Counted from the stretch's first letter, positions 1 through 11,805 are shown. The stretch: 64,000 bases of DNA from Heterohyrax brucei (GCA_028571685.1 CM053148.1:88186001-88250000); one strand, 5' to 3'. Made by a program: numbers and translations. The notes: generated by a model from the letters alone, not told the origin.

Positions 1-118
1 GGCCCACTATCAGGAGTACTTCCCCTGGGAAGCTGTGCACCGATGCCAGTGCCTAGTCCACACTTCACAGCAACTTTGGAACACTTTTTCTGGGATGGCC
101 ATCACTGCTGGTGTACTA
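1..118 (+). mobile_element. mariner DNA transposon, end fragment
   Basis: This stretch matches the subterminal sequence of the mariner at 58468-59766 (shared 'agtact..cccctgg' and 'ctttttctgggatggc' blocks) and of the copy at 32901. The transposase would read on the minus strand. The element is cut by the window edge on the left and passes into an RTE tail on the right. Seen: the similarity. Inferred: mariner family. Confidence 0.75.
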
Positions 119-325
119 ACCTCATGAAAGACATTATGTTTAGTAAAGTCAGGGCTGAGTGAAAAACAGGAATATCCTCAACAAGGTGGAATGACATAGT
201 GACTGCAACGGTGGACCCAAACATAGCAACGATGGTGAGGGCAGTACAGGCACTGGTGATATTTGTTTCTTTTGTACATATGGTCACTAGAAGTTGGAAC
301 TACCTCAAAGACACCTAACAAAAAT
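119..325 (+). mobile_element. RTE-class LINE, 3' end
   Basis: Matches the last ~200 bp of the RTE copies at 15484-15725 and 28985-29740: 'cctcaac..ggtgg', 'gtggctgcaac'-like and 'aacatagcaacgat' blocks, ending in 'cacctaacaaaa'. The last word is the usual RTE tail. No intact frame remains. Confidence 0.75.
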
Positions 326-399
326 ATGAAGGAACAACCTTTTAGGGATCCTAACAACAGAAAAGATGTTTTTAAGTGCTATATCTGCTAACACAAAGC

Positions 400-520
400 T
401 TAGCAATTTGGATCTGCCAGGTGCTTCTTGGAAACTCGATTCAGCAGTTCTATTCTGTCCTAAAGGGTTGCTATGAGTTGGCTTCCACTCAGTGGCAGTG
501 GGTTTGGTTTTTTGGTTAAA
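400..520 (+). mobile_element. AfroSINE, 5'-truncated
   Basis: Holds the SINE body ('ccaggtgcttcttggaaact') and tail ('ggcagtgggtttggtttttt'). The tRNA-related promoter part is mostly lost. Confidence 0.85.
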
Positions 521-1142
521 CCTCTTCCAGACAGTTTCTGAACTGCAATTGTAGCCTCCCAACTGCGGTGAGACTGCTGAAAATACTTTCTGCTCCTCAA
601 ACTCGGCTTTCTCATTACTGGAAAAAAAATGAAAATGCCTTGGAAGAAAATAAAGCTAAAAGCTAGAATTTCCTCTCTGCCTTTTTCTCTTGTTGAAAAG
701 CTTGTACCCTGAATTCCTCAGTGTCCTATTAGTGTTCCAGTGCCTGTAAATGGATATACATTCCCTGTTGTTCTAAATGGGATGCTTGTTCTCAAACTAC
801 TCTGTCACACCTGGAAGTAGCTGTCAAGTGTGCACTGTTTGATATGTACCCTAGGAACTCTAATTGGGAGAACACTCTGTGGATTTTGTTAACTATCATT
901 TATATAAAAGATGATGCTCCAGGAACAACTTAGTGACACGTTCTAATACATTCACTTCTAAATAATGGATGTTGTTTGGATGTTATTTTATTTTGTATAA
1001 ATGAATTTTGAACAGGTGCTCATTTTCAAATTGACCACTTGTTAATTAAATTACTACAAATATTTTTTTTTTATTGTGACAGTGTTGCATGATTTGTCTG
1101 TGATATTGCACAGACACACTATACATGATACAAATAGAACAT
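521..1142. other. Unassigned AT-rich stretch
   Basis: No gene, RNA or clear repeat seen. No long open frame on either strand. Confidence 0.5.
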
Positions 1143-1303
1143 AAGTCCTGGTGGAGCAGTGGTTAAGAGGTGTGGCTGCTTATCCAAAGGTCAGCAGTTT
1201 GAATCCATAGACAAACACTGGAAACCCTATGATGCAGTTCTATGTTATTTTATAGGCTCACTACAAATTGGAATGGATTTCATAGCAATGGGTTTGTTTG
1301 TTC
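1143..1303 (+). mobile_element. AfroSINE
   Basis: Starts with 'cctggtggagcagtggttaa' and ends with 'gcaatgggtttg'. Nearly full length but diverged; 'caaacactggaaaccctatg' replaces the usual body. Confidence 0.85.
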
Positions 1304-1305
1304 TA

Positions 1306-1530
1306 CCAATACCTGAAGAGACTCTGAGTGGTTAGTTAACACACTTAACTGTTAACTAGAAGATTGTGCCTTTGAGTCCACCCAGAGGATCCTTACAAGA
1401 AAGAACTGGTGATCTATTTCTGAAAAATAAGCCACTGAAGATTTTATGGAGCACAGTTCTACTCTAAGGATATGAAGTTGCCATGATTTGGGATTGACTC
1501 AAAGGCAATGGTTTTGATCAGCCAAAGCCA
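1306..1530 (+). mobile_element. AfroSINE, long variant
   Basis: Directly follows the previous copy. It carries the extra middle segment of the long subfamily ('actggtgatctatttctgaa') before 'ggagcacagttctactct' and the tail. Two head-to-tail SINEs. Confidence 0.7.
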
Positions 1531-2460
1531 AGTGCCATCGAGACCTTTATCAAACACTTGACTATAAAATAGTTGTATGCACAGTTACTGATTTGGAGAA
1601 TTTTGATCGCCTACAGTTGATTTGTAATGCTAACTAGTCTGACTTCTGCATCGTGTTGCCTTAAGCGAACATTTGTTTCATGATGTGGTCAAAGAACCTG
1701 AAAGAACAAAAAGATTATGTTGAGCAAACAGAATATGTTTCCTACGAGAATACAAAGTTGTCATTAACCCATTGCCGTGTAGTTTAGTCCAACTCAAAGA
1801 ACTGTGATTAGGGAGAAATAGAAAACTCACCTCTAAATCACGCTGATTTCCAATGTTCGAAGTATCAGTAATTACATATGGTCATCGTGGTTAGGTCAGT
1901 TTGCAACACATCCAAACAATGACGTTTTCTACTAAAAAAATTAATAATTCAACACTGTAAGAGAGAACTACAAACTGGTAGAAATTTGATGGAACTAGGT
2001 GACACGAATGCATGCATTTGTGACTGTGTTTATATCTATATGTGTGAAAGTACCCACATACGTATAGCTTCCATCCTAATTTAGTCAATCGGAAATTGTG
2101 AAAATAAATTGTTTAAAAAATTTAAGATGGGCAAGTACACTTTCCGTGAATTTCTCAAACACATGGTTTTAAGTCCTTTTTTCTCCCTCAAAATACATTT
2201 GCAACACTTCAACTATTAGCTTTAGGAAATCAGAATTATAACCATAGAATCCTTGGATAATATATTGAAATTCAAATCCCAATGCAATTAAATTGCATGT
2301 CCTATTGGAGTTTTTGACCATGTGTTCTTCAAGAAATCATGAATTCAGAACTTTATTTAAACTGTTGGTACATAATCTTAAAAAAATGAATTTTATTTTA
2401 TTCTGTAAGGAGTTGTATCTTGATTCATACTTTCAGCTTGGCTAACTGTATTTCCAAATA
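1531..2460. other. Unassigned stretch
   Basis: AT-rich, with no recognisable gene or repeat. Short minus-strand frame at 1891-2088 has no recognisable content. Confidence 0.5.
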
Positions 2461-2885
2461 AACTGTTGCTGTTGTGGTTAGCTGCCATCAAGTCATTTCT
2501 GACTTGCAATGACCCCATGTACAACAGAAGAAAACACAGCCCTGCTGTGTCATGCCCACTGTGACTGTTGTGCTTGAGCCCATTGTTAAGCCACTGCAGC
2601 AGTTCGTCTTGTTGAGGGTCTTCTGCTTTTCCAATGACCCTTTACTTTACCAAGCACTATGTGCTGCTCCAGAGACTGATCCCACCTGAAAACATGTCCA
2701 AAGTATATAAGACATACTCTCTCCATACTTGCATCTAAGTAGTATTCTGGTTGTACTACTTCCCAGACAGATCCGTTTGTCCTTTTGGCAGTCTGTGATA
2801 TGTTCAATATTCTTCTGCAATACCATATTCAAAGGTGTCAGTTCTTCTTTGGTGTTCCTGGGGCACACTGTGTTCACTGTTATTC
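2461..2885 (-). mobile_element. RTE-class LINE, 3' end (minus)
   Basis: The reverse-strand tail ('gttgctgttgtggttagc..gccatcaagt') is followed by the end of the RTE reading frame in reverse. Homologous to 10728-11130 and 24548-24930 ('acatgtccaaagtata', 'tgcatctaagtagtattctgg'). The frames at 2586-2877 on the minus strand are its broken coding remnant. Confidence 0.8.
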
Positions 2886-3800
2886 ACAGCTTGTTATGAT
2901 CCACACACAAGAATTTCCTTTGCATTATCAATAAAACACAGGTAAAGTCTTTCTGATATTCTCTGCTTTTAGCCAAAATCCATCTTTTCTTCTTTTTTAA
3001 TTCTCTTTCATGAATGGCTGGGAAATGCATATATTTTTGTTTCATATGAATTTTGCTTTATCTTATTAAACCATGGCATGACATGATATTGTAATTAAAC
3101 CAATAAACATTTAACACTGTGACACTTTAAGTTTAACAAAAATTTATATTTTTGGAAAGAAATATTCTGAAAGCAGGAGGTATCCTTCAGTGTCAAAAAA
3201 ACTAGATCACTTCTACATAAAATATACACGTGTACGATGCTTAATGTGACATTTGATTCATTAACATTTCCAGAGGCTGGATGATTTAACATATTCAAAT
3301 TGCTTTAAAAATGATAATACCATATGATAGTCTATCATAAGCAAGCAAGTCATATTGTGACACATAATGTAAATATAATAACGGGATCACTGAATCAAGA
3401 GAGAGGCTTAATGTGACATTTAGATCCTCTCAGTGTTTGTAGGGCCATAATCTTTTTTTTTTATTCCATGGATAATAAAAATTCCTGTACCTAATTTTCA
3501 AATAAGCCTCAAAAATTGCAATCCATCTGTCTCCCTATGGACAAAAGAAAAGAAGTGTGTATTTTTGTTTTTGTCTGTGTTGATACAATTAAAGTAAGTC
3601 ACTAATTATTGAACAAGTGATATGCTAGTATTACAGTTAATCAGTTTATTGATTTCTTTTTAAAGATAAGTAAACATCTGTATTCTACTGTGTGACATTG
3701 TACACTGTCAATCTATCTGACAGAAATAGGTGAATTACTGCACACACTTGTTCATGTGCAAGGGTATAAATTACCACCAATCAAAACTGGCATGTCTTCA
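2886..3800. other. Unassigned stretch
   Basis: AT-rich, with no gene or repeat I can support. Confidence 0.5.
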
Positions 3801-3809
3801 GATAAATAC

Positions 3810-3885
3810 TCTGGGGGTCAGTTCTACTCTGGTCCTTAGGGTCACCATGAGTCAGATCCGACTCAATGGCACTTGGCTGACTGGT
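3810..3885 (+). mobile_element. AfroSINE/RTE-type 3' end, short copy
   Basis: Only the last ~75 bp is present: 'agttctactctgg', 'ccatgagtcagatccgactc' and the unusual tail 'ggcacttggctg'. This tail type, not the usual 'cagtgggttt', is shared by the micro-insertions described elsewhere in the window. Confidence 0.7.
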
Positions 3886-4122
3886 AGCGATTTTCCTAGA
3901 GAAGAGTATATTTATTCTTATTGTCCTATAAATCTACATTTGCCCGTCGTGGCCTACATTCTACATGTTTTCTTAACCCAAACACACTGATCTATTTCTT
4001 TCTTGAATAAACCTATCTTTTTTTCCACAGACATTTAATAAATGTTTATAATTATTTCTTAAACTAAAGTTACTTAAGAATAAAGGTCCACACATTCTGT
4101 TCCTTTGAGCACCATCACAGCG

Positions 4123-4310
4123 TGTATCATGATTGAATTGTGTACCCTCCCCCACAAACGTGTATAGCAATTTGGCTGGCCAGGATTCCTGGTATGGTGT
4201 GATGTGCCTAAAGGTTGTGAATCCTGCCTCTGTGCTGTGAACAGTGATGTGAAATGGATGTCAAAATAGCAATGATAGCAAAGACTATGTATGGGCTGGA
4301 TGGAACAGGG
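4123..4310 (+). mobile_element. MaLR/ERVL-like LTR, 5' half
   Basis: Begins TG and shares the order 'gattgaattgtgt..c-rich..ttggctggcc..gattcctggta' with the copies at 52056 and 61624. The 3' half is not recognisable. Exact family not determined. Confidence 0.6.
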
Positions 4311-5621
4311 ATGTATTGGGCACAATAAAGAAGAATAAATTTGGATGAATATGGAGGGCTTAAAAATGAGGGAAACATTTTAAATATGGAATTGATTTTT
4401 CATTATTGATATAAATGATGCTTTAAATGTGACATTCAAAAAAATTAATCCATTAGTTATTTTTAAAATATTTTTCGAAGTGAAGGATCAGGAATAGAAA
4501 GTTGGAAGTCTATTACAGTAAAACACGTGTGAGGTAATGCATGCCTGGATTAGAGTGGTGGGAAAGGAACATGGCACTTCAACTTGAAAGATTTTCTGAA
4601 TCAGCTTCCAAAGGGTTTGAAAATCTTAATAAGAAATGTTCATGTCTAGGTATTGGGATCGTGTGATAGTTGTTAGGTTTTTGTATTGAGTCAGCCTGCA
4701 GAGCAATCCAGAATGGAAGATGAGCTTTAATAGGAAGCTTCTTGTACCATCTGTCTGACCTGGATACTGTTTCTTTTTGCCCTGACTGCAGTGTCTTTTG
4801 CTTATTTCCTGAAAAACTGATGACGAGAGGGCTTGACTGTGCTATATGGAAGGATGATCAGGACAATTTTGTGGCCATCTCTTCCAGCATCCTCTTCATT
4901 AACTAAGCCACAGAAGCCCAACTCTTGAAGAGAGTTTAAGCTGCCTCCCTGAGAAACATCTAAATAATAACTGTGTTAGTCCAAAATTCCTCCTCCTGCT
5001 TTTAAATTTTAATTTGTTTGTACTCTATTTTAAGTCTCAAATCTCAAGGACTATAATCAACTTGACACAGGAAAAAACAAACAAAAGTATTCTAAAATAT
5101 CTGTTTCCAAACATCACGATGTGGAAAAAAAATGACTAAATTATACGTTTATATATGCTATATTTATGATTTTTCTTATTGCTTCTCTTCCAGGCTAGAG
5201 GATTATGTGTTTTTAGGCTAAGAATTGCGCTACTGACCACTGAAACACCTGAAATTACCTAGCATCTTTCCTAGCAAGTATTTTTTGAATATCAGCCATC
5301 CTAAAGTTACTAAATTGACAAGAACTATATCTTGCTCAAAATAATTACAAGTATTCTAAATATTTTAACATATTAGGAGCAATTAGTTGCTCACTTTGAT
5401 TGCATTTACATACATATACATATTTTATTTTTCAGAACTCTTGAATGGAATACAAGTATTTAAACCTCTGTTACAACTTTGTTGGTTTCAACAAAAGTAA
5501 GGAAATATTTTTTACTTTGGGAAAAAAGCATCCATTATACTAATTGTAGTGAGTTTTGGGGTTTTTTTTATACATATGTGCACTTGTTTGGCTGGCACTT
5601 GACTCAACTATATAGTGAAGC
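4311..5621. other. Unassigned stretch
   Basis: No supported gene or repeat over 1.3 kb; AT-rich. Confidence 0.45.
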
Positions 5622-5632
5622 TATAACATTAT

Positions 5633-5802
5633 AGGAAACCCTGGTAGTATAGTGGTTAAAAGCTGGGGCTTCTAACTCAAAGGTCAAGTAGTTAGAATCC
5701 ACCAGGCACTCCTTGGAAGCTATACAGGGCAGTTCCACTCTGTCCTATAGGGTCACTATGAGTCAGAATGGACTTCAGTGGCAGTGGCTTTGAGTTTTAT
5801 GA
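5633..5802 (+). mobile_element. AfroSINE, full length, with target-site duplication
   Basis: Complete copy from 'aggaaaccctggtagtatag' to 'gtggctttgag'. Flanked by tataacattat (5622-5632) and tataacactat (5803-5813), a 10/11 match that fits a target-site duplication. Confidence 0.92.
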
Positions 5803-5813
5803 TATAACACTAT

Positions 5814-6486
5814 GTGTCAAGCTTAATGGGCATTAGAAAAATCCTTTTTATCAATTCTAAACCAAGTAGATATTGTACAAAGCCAGAAAACATATTACTC
5901 TTTCTGGTTTACTTTTTGATTTGCCTGAGAAATCTGTATCCATATTTTCTCCAGATTCTTTGAGAAGTCTATCATGTCCATTATCAATTGTTGTCTGATT
6001 CAGTTTGTTCTCAGTACACTGAGATGTGTAATGAGATATCAGGAAGTTGTTCTGACTCTATAGCACACAGCGTAAAATCTTAAAAAAAAAAGTTTTTATA
6101 AAAAGTCCGTCTCCGTTCCTTGAGCTTTGGCTAAATTATCATAAATATATCACAATTTTATTAATTTAACATTGAAGTATAGTTATTCCAGACGACTTAT
6201 CTAAGCTCCTAGAGATAATGTTATTAAATTACCAGTATTTCTGAGTTGAGTAAATTCTTTACAGGCTTAGAGTGATTCATTTATGTTGAGTGACCAAAGC
6301 TTAAAATGACTTAATAGTTTAGGCAGTGAAAAAAGGGTCTTACAACTTCTGTCACAACACTGAATGCCATCTGCACAATTAGTGGATGGCCTCCCAGAGG
6401 GAGATCTCTATGTTTACAGGAAGCCAACTATACTTAACACCACACTTGTCACAGTACACTCTGGATAAAGACCTTCTGACTAAAAT
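5814..6486. other. Unassigned stretch
   Basis: No supported gene or repeat. Confidence 0.45.
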
Positions 6487-6645
6487 TTCTGCTGTTGCTA
6501 TTAGTTACTATCAAGTTGATTCTGACTGCTGATGACTCTGTGCAGAGTAACCTGCACAGAGTTTCCAAGACCTTGATCTTTCAGATGCCAATTGCCAAAG
6601 CCTGTCTTCTCAGGTACTCGGCAGAGGTGGTGTGCGAGGGCGGTA
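6487..6645 (-). mobile_element. AfroSINE, diverged (minus)
   Basis: Starts with a reversed tail ('gttgctattagttactatca') and 'gttgattctgactg', then 'agagtttccaag'. Ends in a long-variant segment with 'gcctgtcttctcaggtactc'. Confidence 0.55.
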
Positions 6646-6699
6646 TAGGGGGAACTAGAAAGTAAAGGTTCCTAATGGAATGCTTAGTTGTCTGAACCA

Positions 6700-6868
6700 T
6701 CCACAAAATCCATTGCCAACTGGTTCATTTCAACTCATACAACCCTATGGGACAGAGTACAACTGTCCCATGGAGTTTCCAAGGAGCACATGGTGGATTT
6801 GAACTGCAATCCTTTTGGTTAGCAGACTTAGTACTTAACCAGTGTTTCCAGTAGACCACCAGGGCTCT
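6700..6868 (-). mobile_element. AfroSINE (minus)
   Basis: Reverse complement of a full copy: 'ggagtttccaaggagcacat', 'ccttttggttagcagac' and a final 'ccaccagggctct'. The next ~50 bp (6869-6920) resemble the bases following the minus SINE at 8434-8584. Confidence 0.9.
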
Positions 6869-7266
6869 GCAAATGTGCCCCCCAAGCCCTGTTTCCCTTG
6901 CGTTGGACAGGCTGCTTCCAAGAGCACAGCCTTTTACTGTGTTGCTTAGATATGCTCCCATTCATCCTCAAAAATCCAGCTCAAAAGTCCTGAGCCCTTC
7001 CTCCTAGATAAAATTGACATTGCATTTTTATGTTTATTGTGCAGTTATCCACCATAGCATTTGTAACAACGTATGACAGTTGCTTATTTTCTTCAGCGAG
7101 AGATCATTTACTGAATTTTCTAAAATTTATTCCTAATAGCTGTGCGTCAGCCTTACAACCAGACCACATTTTCCATCAACTCCATTTTCTGATTCTGTGC
7201 CTAGGGCATTCGGCAGCTAGTTGTGGACATGTTTTCCAAGGCAAAGAGAGAGAAAGAAAGCTTTTT

Positions 7267-7611
7267 TTAAAAAAATTATTATTTTATTGAGATTGAGTGA
7301 AAGTGTACAATCCAATTTCAATTTGCATGTCCGCCTATCTGCAGCTCCTTCTGCTCTCCTTGCCCAGTGACAGCACACTCTTCCTCTCTGTTCTATACCT
7401 GTCATATCCTCTTATTAATCTCCTGTCCCCTCCTCTCCACCCTCTCCACTCCCCTCTAGTAAGAGGACAGTAGAATGACATCCTATAGATGCACAGAACC
7501 ATCAAGTGAACACACAGTATTGTCACTCTGATAGACATTTGCCTGAGTGAAATCAGTGACAGCACACATTAGAAAGAAGATCAGTTTAACTGGACTTTAA
7601 CATAACCAGAA
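7267..7611 (-). mobile_element. L1 3' stub with 5' inversion (twin priming)
   Basis: 7267-~7508 is the reverse complement of the L1 3' end (compare 23100-23332): a reversed poly-A region, then 'gcatgtcc', 'acagcacac' and 'ctagtaagagg'. From ~7510 to 7611 the L1 sequence runs in the opposite sense and matches 22450-22535 ('gtgacagcacacatta'). The insert is bounded by aaagctttt at 7258-7266 and 7612-7620. Direct repeats plus a 5' inversion are the classic product of twin-primed L1 insertion. Confidence 0.85.
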
Positions 7612-7620
7612 AAAGCTTTT

Positions 7621-7970
7621 GAGATGAAGATGATAAAATCTGAAGACATTACTCACTTTGAGAAAATGGAATACTTTCTAGTTCCTGTGAGAATTGAGAG
7701 CTGTGCAGTAGCTTTTGGGGTGATGAGACTCCAGGATTGGTGAATATTGTGACACTTCAGAGAGTGTGCCCTACGTACTGGGTTCAGTACTTTGGCTAAG
7801 ATTCCAGTACCTCATGATTGGCAAAAAGGCAGAACACTTGGAAATCTCTGAATGCTCCATGAGTCAGAATGACAGAGGAGACACAGTGACCTGAAGAGAA
7901 GCAGCCCTTCCCTCTTTTCCCAGCACTCAGTACGCCACCTGATTTCTTTGGCTCCCTGGGATTCTCTGGA
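7621..7970. other. Unassigned stretch
   Basis: Nothing recognisable. Confidence 0.45.
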
Positions 7971-8125
7971 GCCCTGGTGGCACAGTAGTTAAAGAGCTCA
8001 GCTTGCTGACAGAGAAGTCATCAGTTCAAATCCATGAGTCACTTCTTGGAAACCCAATGGGGCAGTTCTGCTCTGTTCTATGGAGTCACCATGAATCAGA
8101 ATTGACTCAATGGTGACTTGTTTCC
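7971..8125 (+). mobile_element. AfroSINE
   Basis: From 'ggagccctggtggcacag' through 'cttcttggaaacccaatggg' to 'gaattgactcaatgg'. Confidence 0.9.
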
Positions 8126-8433
8126 CCCCCATGTGATTCATTGCATAGGAGTGTAGAAAGAACCCACTTGTTGGCTCAGCAGGTCTCTAGACTGCTTCAG
8201 CCCTTGCTGCAACCATACAAAAAATTCCCTAGCTGGTGAGCCACATCTCATTTGTCCTGCATATTTCAACCATGAGATTTCTTTGCTTGAACTAGTTTGA
8301 AGTCTCTTAATTGAAAAAACTGAAATATCTGTGCATAGTAAGGTTATGCATGACCCTGTGGCTGTCACCTGCTTCTCATCCTGTCTTCCTACTTCTCGTC
8401 TCAGGTGACTTTCTTTTATGACAGAAACTAAAA

Positions 8434-8584
8434 ACAAAACCTGTTTCTGTTAAGTTGATTCTGACTCATACCAACCCTATAGGACAGGGTAGAACTCATA
8501 GGGTTTCCAAGGAATAACTGGTAGATTCAAACTGGCAACCCGTTGGTTAGTAGCCGTAACTCTTAAACAGTATACCACAGGGCC
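8434..8584 (-). mobile_element. AfroSINE (minus)
   Basis: 'ttgattctgactcatacc', 'ataggacagggtagaactca' and final 'ccacagggccct'. Followed by a ~50-bp segment that resembles the flank after 6868. Confidence 0.9.
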
Positions 8585-8640
8585 CTACAAATGTGCTCCA
8601 GGCCCCAGATTCCATTTACTGCATGGAATGGAGCAGCTTA

Positions 8641-9430
8641 AATTTGACTCATATTCCTTCTCAGTGAGACTTGTATTAAGAAAACATTAAACATGAAAAG
8701 TAAATTGGACCCTATAATTTTCATACACATTTGTGCCTTTTCCTTAGTAAAATTACTGCTGTTAACCCCAAGTCTCTTGACAAGGACCCTGCATATTCTT
8801 GCTTTAATCAACTATTTATTTGATTCATAGGTTTTTACTAAATTATACTAAATGCAAATTGAGTTGTAACTTCAAATCCCGGCTAATGACATTTATGGAC
8901 TAAAAATGAAAAAGTATATAATAGAAATTTTTAAAAATCAGCAAAATGGGATACGTGAAACTACACCTTGAACTTGGAAAAGGGAAGGAGTCAGAATACT
9001 TCCAAGAAAATTGTTTGGAATGCAATCTGCATCTCCTTAGTTTTGCCATCAAGAAAATGAAACAACTGGACTCAGTGCTCACCATACCAAAATTCAGACA
9101 CTAAATGGTAAATTCAGTCCTATTTCATCCACCATCATTTAGACAAAGAAGTCAATTAAGTGGAACATTAAAAGCTGATGAATCAAACAGTGGCATAAAA
9201 TAGCAATTAGAAAATAATCAGTTAATGAAGTAAAATGACAATGGAGAAGTCTTCAAATGACAGCAACAGATCCAGTCTGTTAATGAAAAGTGACATTGAG
9301 AAATAGAAATACCTAATACAGCAGCAGCTATGACTCAAAATATGCTGGTTGGATTTATAGAGAGAATTGGTTTAAAAGGCTTCCAACGCTTAGGGCTTTT
9401 TTCCCCCCTTCTTCCCAATGTTGATTTAAC
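8641..9430. other. Unassigned stretch
   Basis: AT-rich; no supported gene or repeat. Confidence 0.45.
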
Positions 9431-9438
9431 AGAGTTAC

Positions 9439-9480
9439 CAAAAAAAAAAAAAAGAAAAAGAAAGAAAGAAACAGAAAAGA
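9439..9480. repeat. A-rich / GAAA simple repeat
   Basis: A run of A followed by irregular (GAAA)n units. Confidence 0.8.
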
Positions 9481-9615
9481 AGTCTTTAATTTAATCTGCC
9501 CTAGCGAAGACCTTCAAGCAAAAAACTCTCACATTTATAAGGCTATCTTGTAAACACAAATAATTTTTAAATTATTATATTTAGATCAGTTGGATGGGAA
9601 TATAGCAGACACATA

Positions 9616-9785
9616 GAAAAACAAAATCCAAACCCATTGCTATGGAGTTTATTCCCACACATAGTGACCCTATAGACAGAGTAGAACTGCCCCATAGAGT
9701 TTCCAAGGAGTTTCTGGAAGATTTGAACTGCTGACCTTTTTGTTAACAGTTGTAGCACTTACCCACTACGTCACCAGGGTTTCCA
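9616..9785 (-). mobile_element. AfroSINE (minus), with target-site duplication
   Basis: Full-length minus copy ending 'gtcaccagggtttcc'. Perfect 9-bp direct repeats agacacata lie at 9607-9615 and 9786-9794. Confidence 0.94.
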
Positions 9786-10035
9786 AGACACATACAAGTA
9801 TTAGACAGTTTCTCTTGCTTTCTTTCATCTGGGGTTTAGGAGGGTAGAGAAGTTACCATCTGTCACTGTGTAACAGAATGAGATAGAGAGCTAATATGTT
9901 GGCGGATTGAAGAGAGGCAAGGAGTGAAGTTAATTTTTTTTTTTTCCTAATATTTTTACCTTCCCGGAGACTTCCACTATAAATTGTACAGAATAGAAAA
10001 TTATAGCCATCACACTAGTCACGGCTGATGTTGTG

Positions 10036-10430
10036 TTTCAGCTTGTCTAGGCTATGATTCTCATTGCTGTAGTAGATATTGGGCTGCTGACTCTTGCATA
10101 ATATAATGTAACCACTTTCTATGATGTGGTGTAATGGGATCAGCCAATCGCTTTAAAGGGGAGTTGCCTTGGTGACGTGTCCTGCCTTTAGTACATGGAA
10201 CAGTGTTCTCCCAAAGGCAATTCTCTCTAGACCTTGTGGTCTTTTCTTTGTCTGACTTCCAATTCCTGGTACATAAACTTGCAGAAATATCCAGCCTACC
10301 TCCTGGCCAAAAGATTCCAGACTCTCTGGCCCCCAAGGTCCTGCGAACTAGCAGAGATCTCCAGCCTGCCATCTGACTTACAGACTTGTCCCTTGCTAAC
10401 CCCGTATATTGCATGAACCACGTCCTTGAA
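10036..10430 (+). mobile_element. LTR-like repeat, diverged
   Basis: 'ttgtctaggctatgattctc' resembles the 'ggctgggccatgattcc' block of the LTRs at 52056 and 61624. It is followed by the GC-richer, C/T-rich 3' half common to LTRs. TG/CA ends are not clear, so this is a probable solo LTR fragment only. The frames at 10061-10414 are inside it and are not a gene. Confidence 0.45.
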
Positions 10431-10463
10431 TTTTATTGATTACACATATTCATTTTCTTGGTA

Positions 10464-10530
10464 GTTGAATAGTGAAGCACTTGGCTACTAACTAAAAGGT
10501 CAGAAGTTCAAAGCATCTCCAGACCACCCA
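10464..10530 (+). mobile_element. AfroSINE, partial
   Basis: 'ctaactaaaaggtcagaagttcaaa' type sequence matches the B-box half of the SINE; the rest is lost. Confidence 0.45.
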
Positions 10531-10727
10531 GATACTACACAAAGCTAATAAAATTCCCTTGTGAGGCTGAATATCTGAACAAAATAGTTAAGTAAAATAC
10601 TAGCTCACTTAAACATTAATACAATTTCATCTTGTTTCTGAACTTTTTATTTGAAATCATGAGTGATTCTCGAGTAATTACCTTTTCCTTCCTTGTGTTA
10701 CACAAACACCATCTGGAAAGTATTGAG

Positions 10728-11130
10728 TATTTTGTTGTTGTTGTTGTTAGATGTCTTCTGATGGGTTCTGACTCACAGTGACTCTGTGACAGAACAAAAC
10801 ACTGCCAGTCCTGTGCCATCCTCACAATAGTTTCTGTGCTTAAGCCCATTGTTGCAGCCACTGGGTCAGTCCGTCTTATTCAGGGTCTTTCTCTTTTTCA
10901 CTTAGCGTCCTACCATGCAAGATGTCCTTCTCTAGGAACTGGTCCCTCCTGATAACATGTCCTAAATAAGGGAGATGAAGTCTTCTTATCTTTGCTTCTA
11001 AGGAACATTTCAGTTATAATTCTTCTAAGACAGATAGGTTGGCTCTTTCGACAGATCGTGGTAGCAGCACCAGACTCTAACTACATCAATTCTTTGGTCA
11101 CCCTTTTTTGTCGCCCAGCTTTTAAACACA
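10728..11130 (-). mobile_element. RTE-class LINE, 3' end (minus)
   Basis: Begins with the reversed (GTT)n tail and 'gactcacagtgactctgtg'. It then matches the other minus RTE copies: 'tgatgtcc'-like, 'actggtccctcctgataaca', 'cttctaaggaacattt'. Fragment of the reading frame end plus 3' tail. Confidence 0.82.
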
Positions 11131-11520
11131 AATATTTATATTTTTTAGCATTTGTTTTTCTGAATACATTATCAGCCCTGTATTTTCCACTTTCATTCTA
11201 AGATTCTGATGATAAAACATAGCTTTGTAATAATTCCACAGCTCTCTGATGCTCTGCTATTTTTTTTCATTTATTTTCATTCTCCTATTCATCGTGAATG
11301 AATCTCACTAATCTGTCAGAATCTCACTGATTGTATTTTCTGTGTCTGTTTTTGAAAAAGTTTGCTCTCTTTCTCTTAATTTTTAAGTCAGTGATTGTGT
11401 TTTTTCAGTGCTATAAGTTCTTTTGGGTTCTTTCCTGTAACTCCTATTTCTTTGCTCTCTTTTTCAAGTTATTTATTTATTTTTTATTCAAATGAATCAG
11501 CAATTACTGGTAGCAATTTT
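11131..11520. other. Unassigned T-rich stretch
   Basis: Pyrimidine-rich. No repeat family or gene recognised. Confidence 0.4.
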
Positions 11521-11690
11521 AGGGAAATCCTAGTGGTGCGGTGGCTAAGTGCTGTGGTTTGCTAGCCAAAAAGTCATCTGTTCAGCTCCACCAGATGCTC
11601 CTTGGAAACTACAGGGACAGTTCTACTCTGTCCTACAAGGTTGCTATGAGTTAGAATTGACTTGATGGCAGTGGATTTGGGTTTTTGTTT
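11521..11690 (+). mobile_element. AfroSINE
   Basis: From 'ggaaatcctagtggtgcgg' to 'ggcagtggatttgggttttt'. Complete. Confidence 0.92.
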
Positions 11691-11805
11691 TCATTTAAAT
11701 TTTTATTTATGTTTTTATTTTTTTATTATTGTACTTTAGATGAAAGTTTAGAGAACAAACTACCTTCTTATTAAACAGTACACATACTGTCTTAATACTA
11801 CCACA

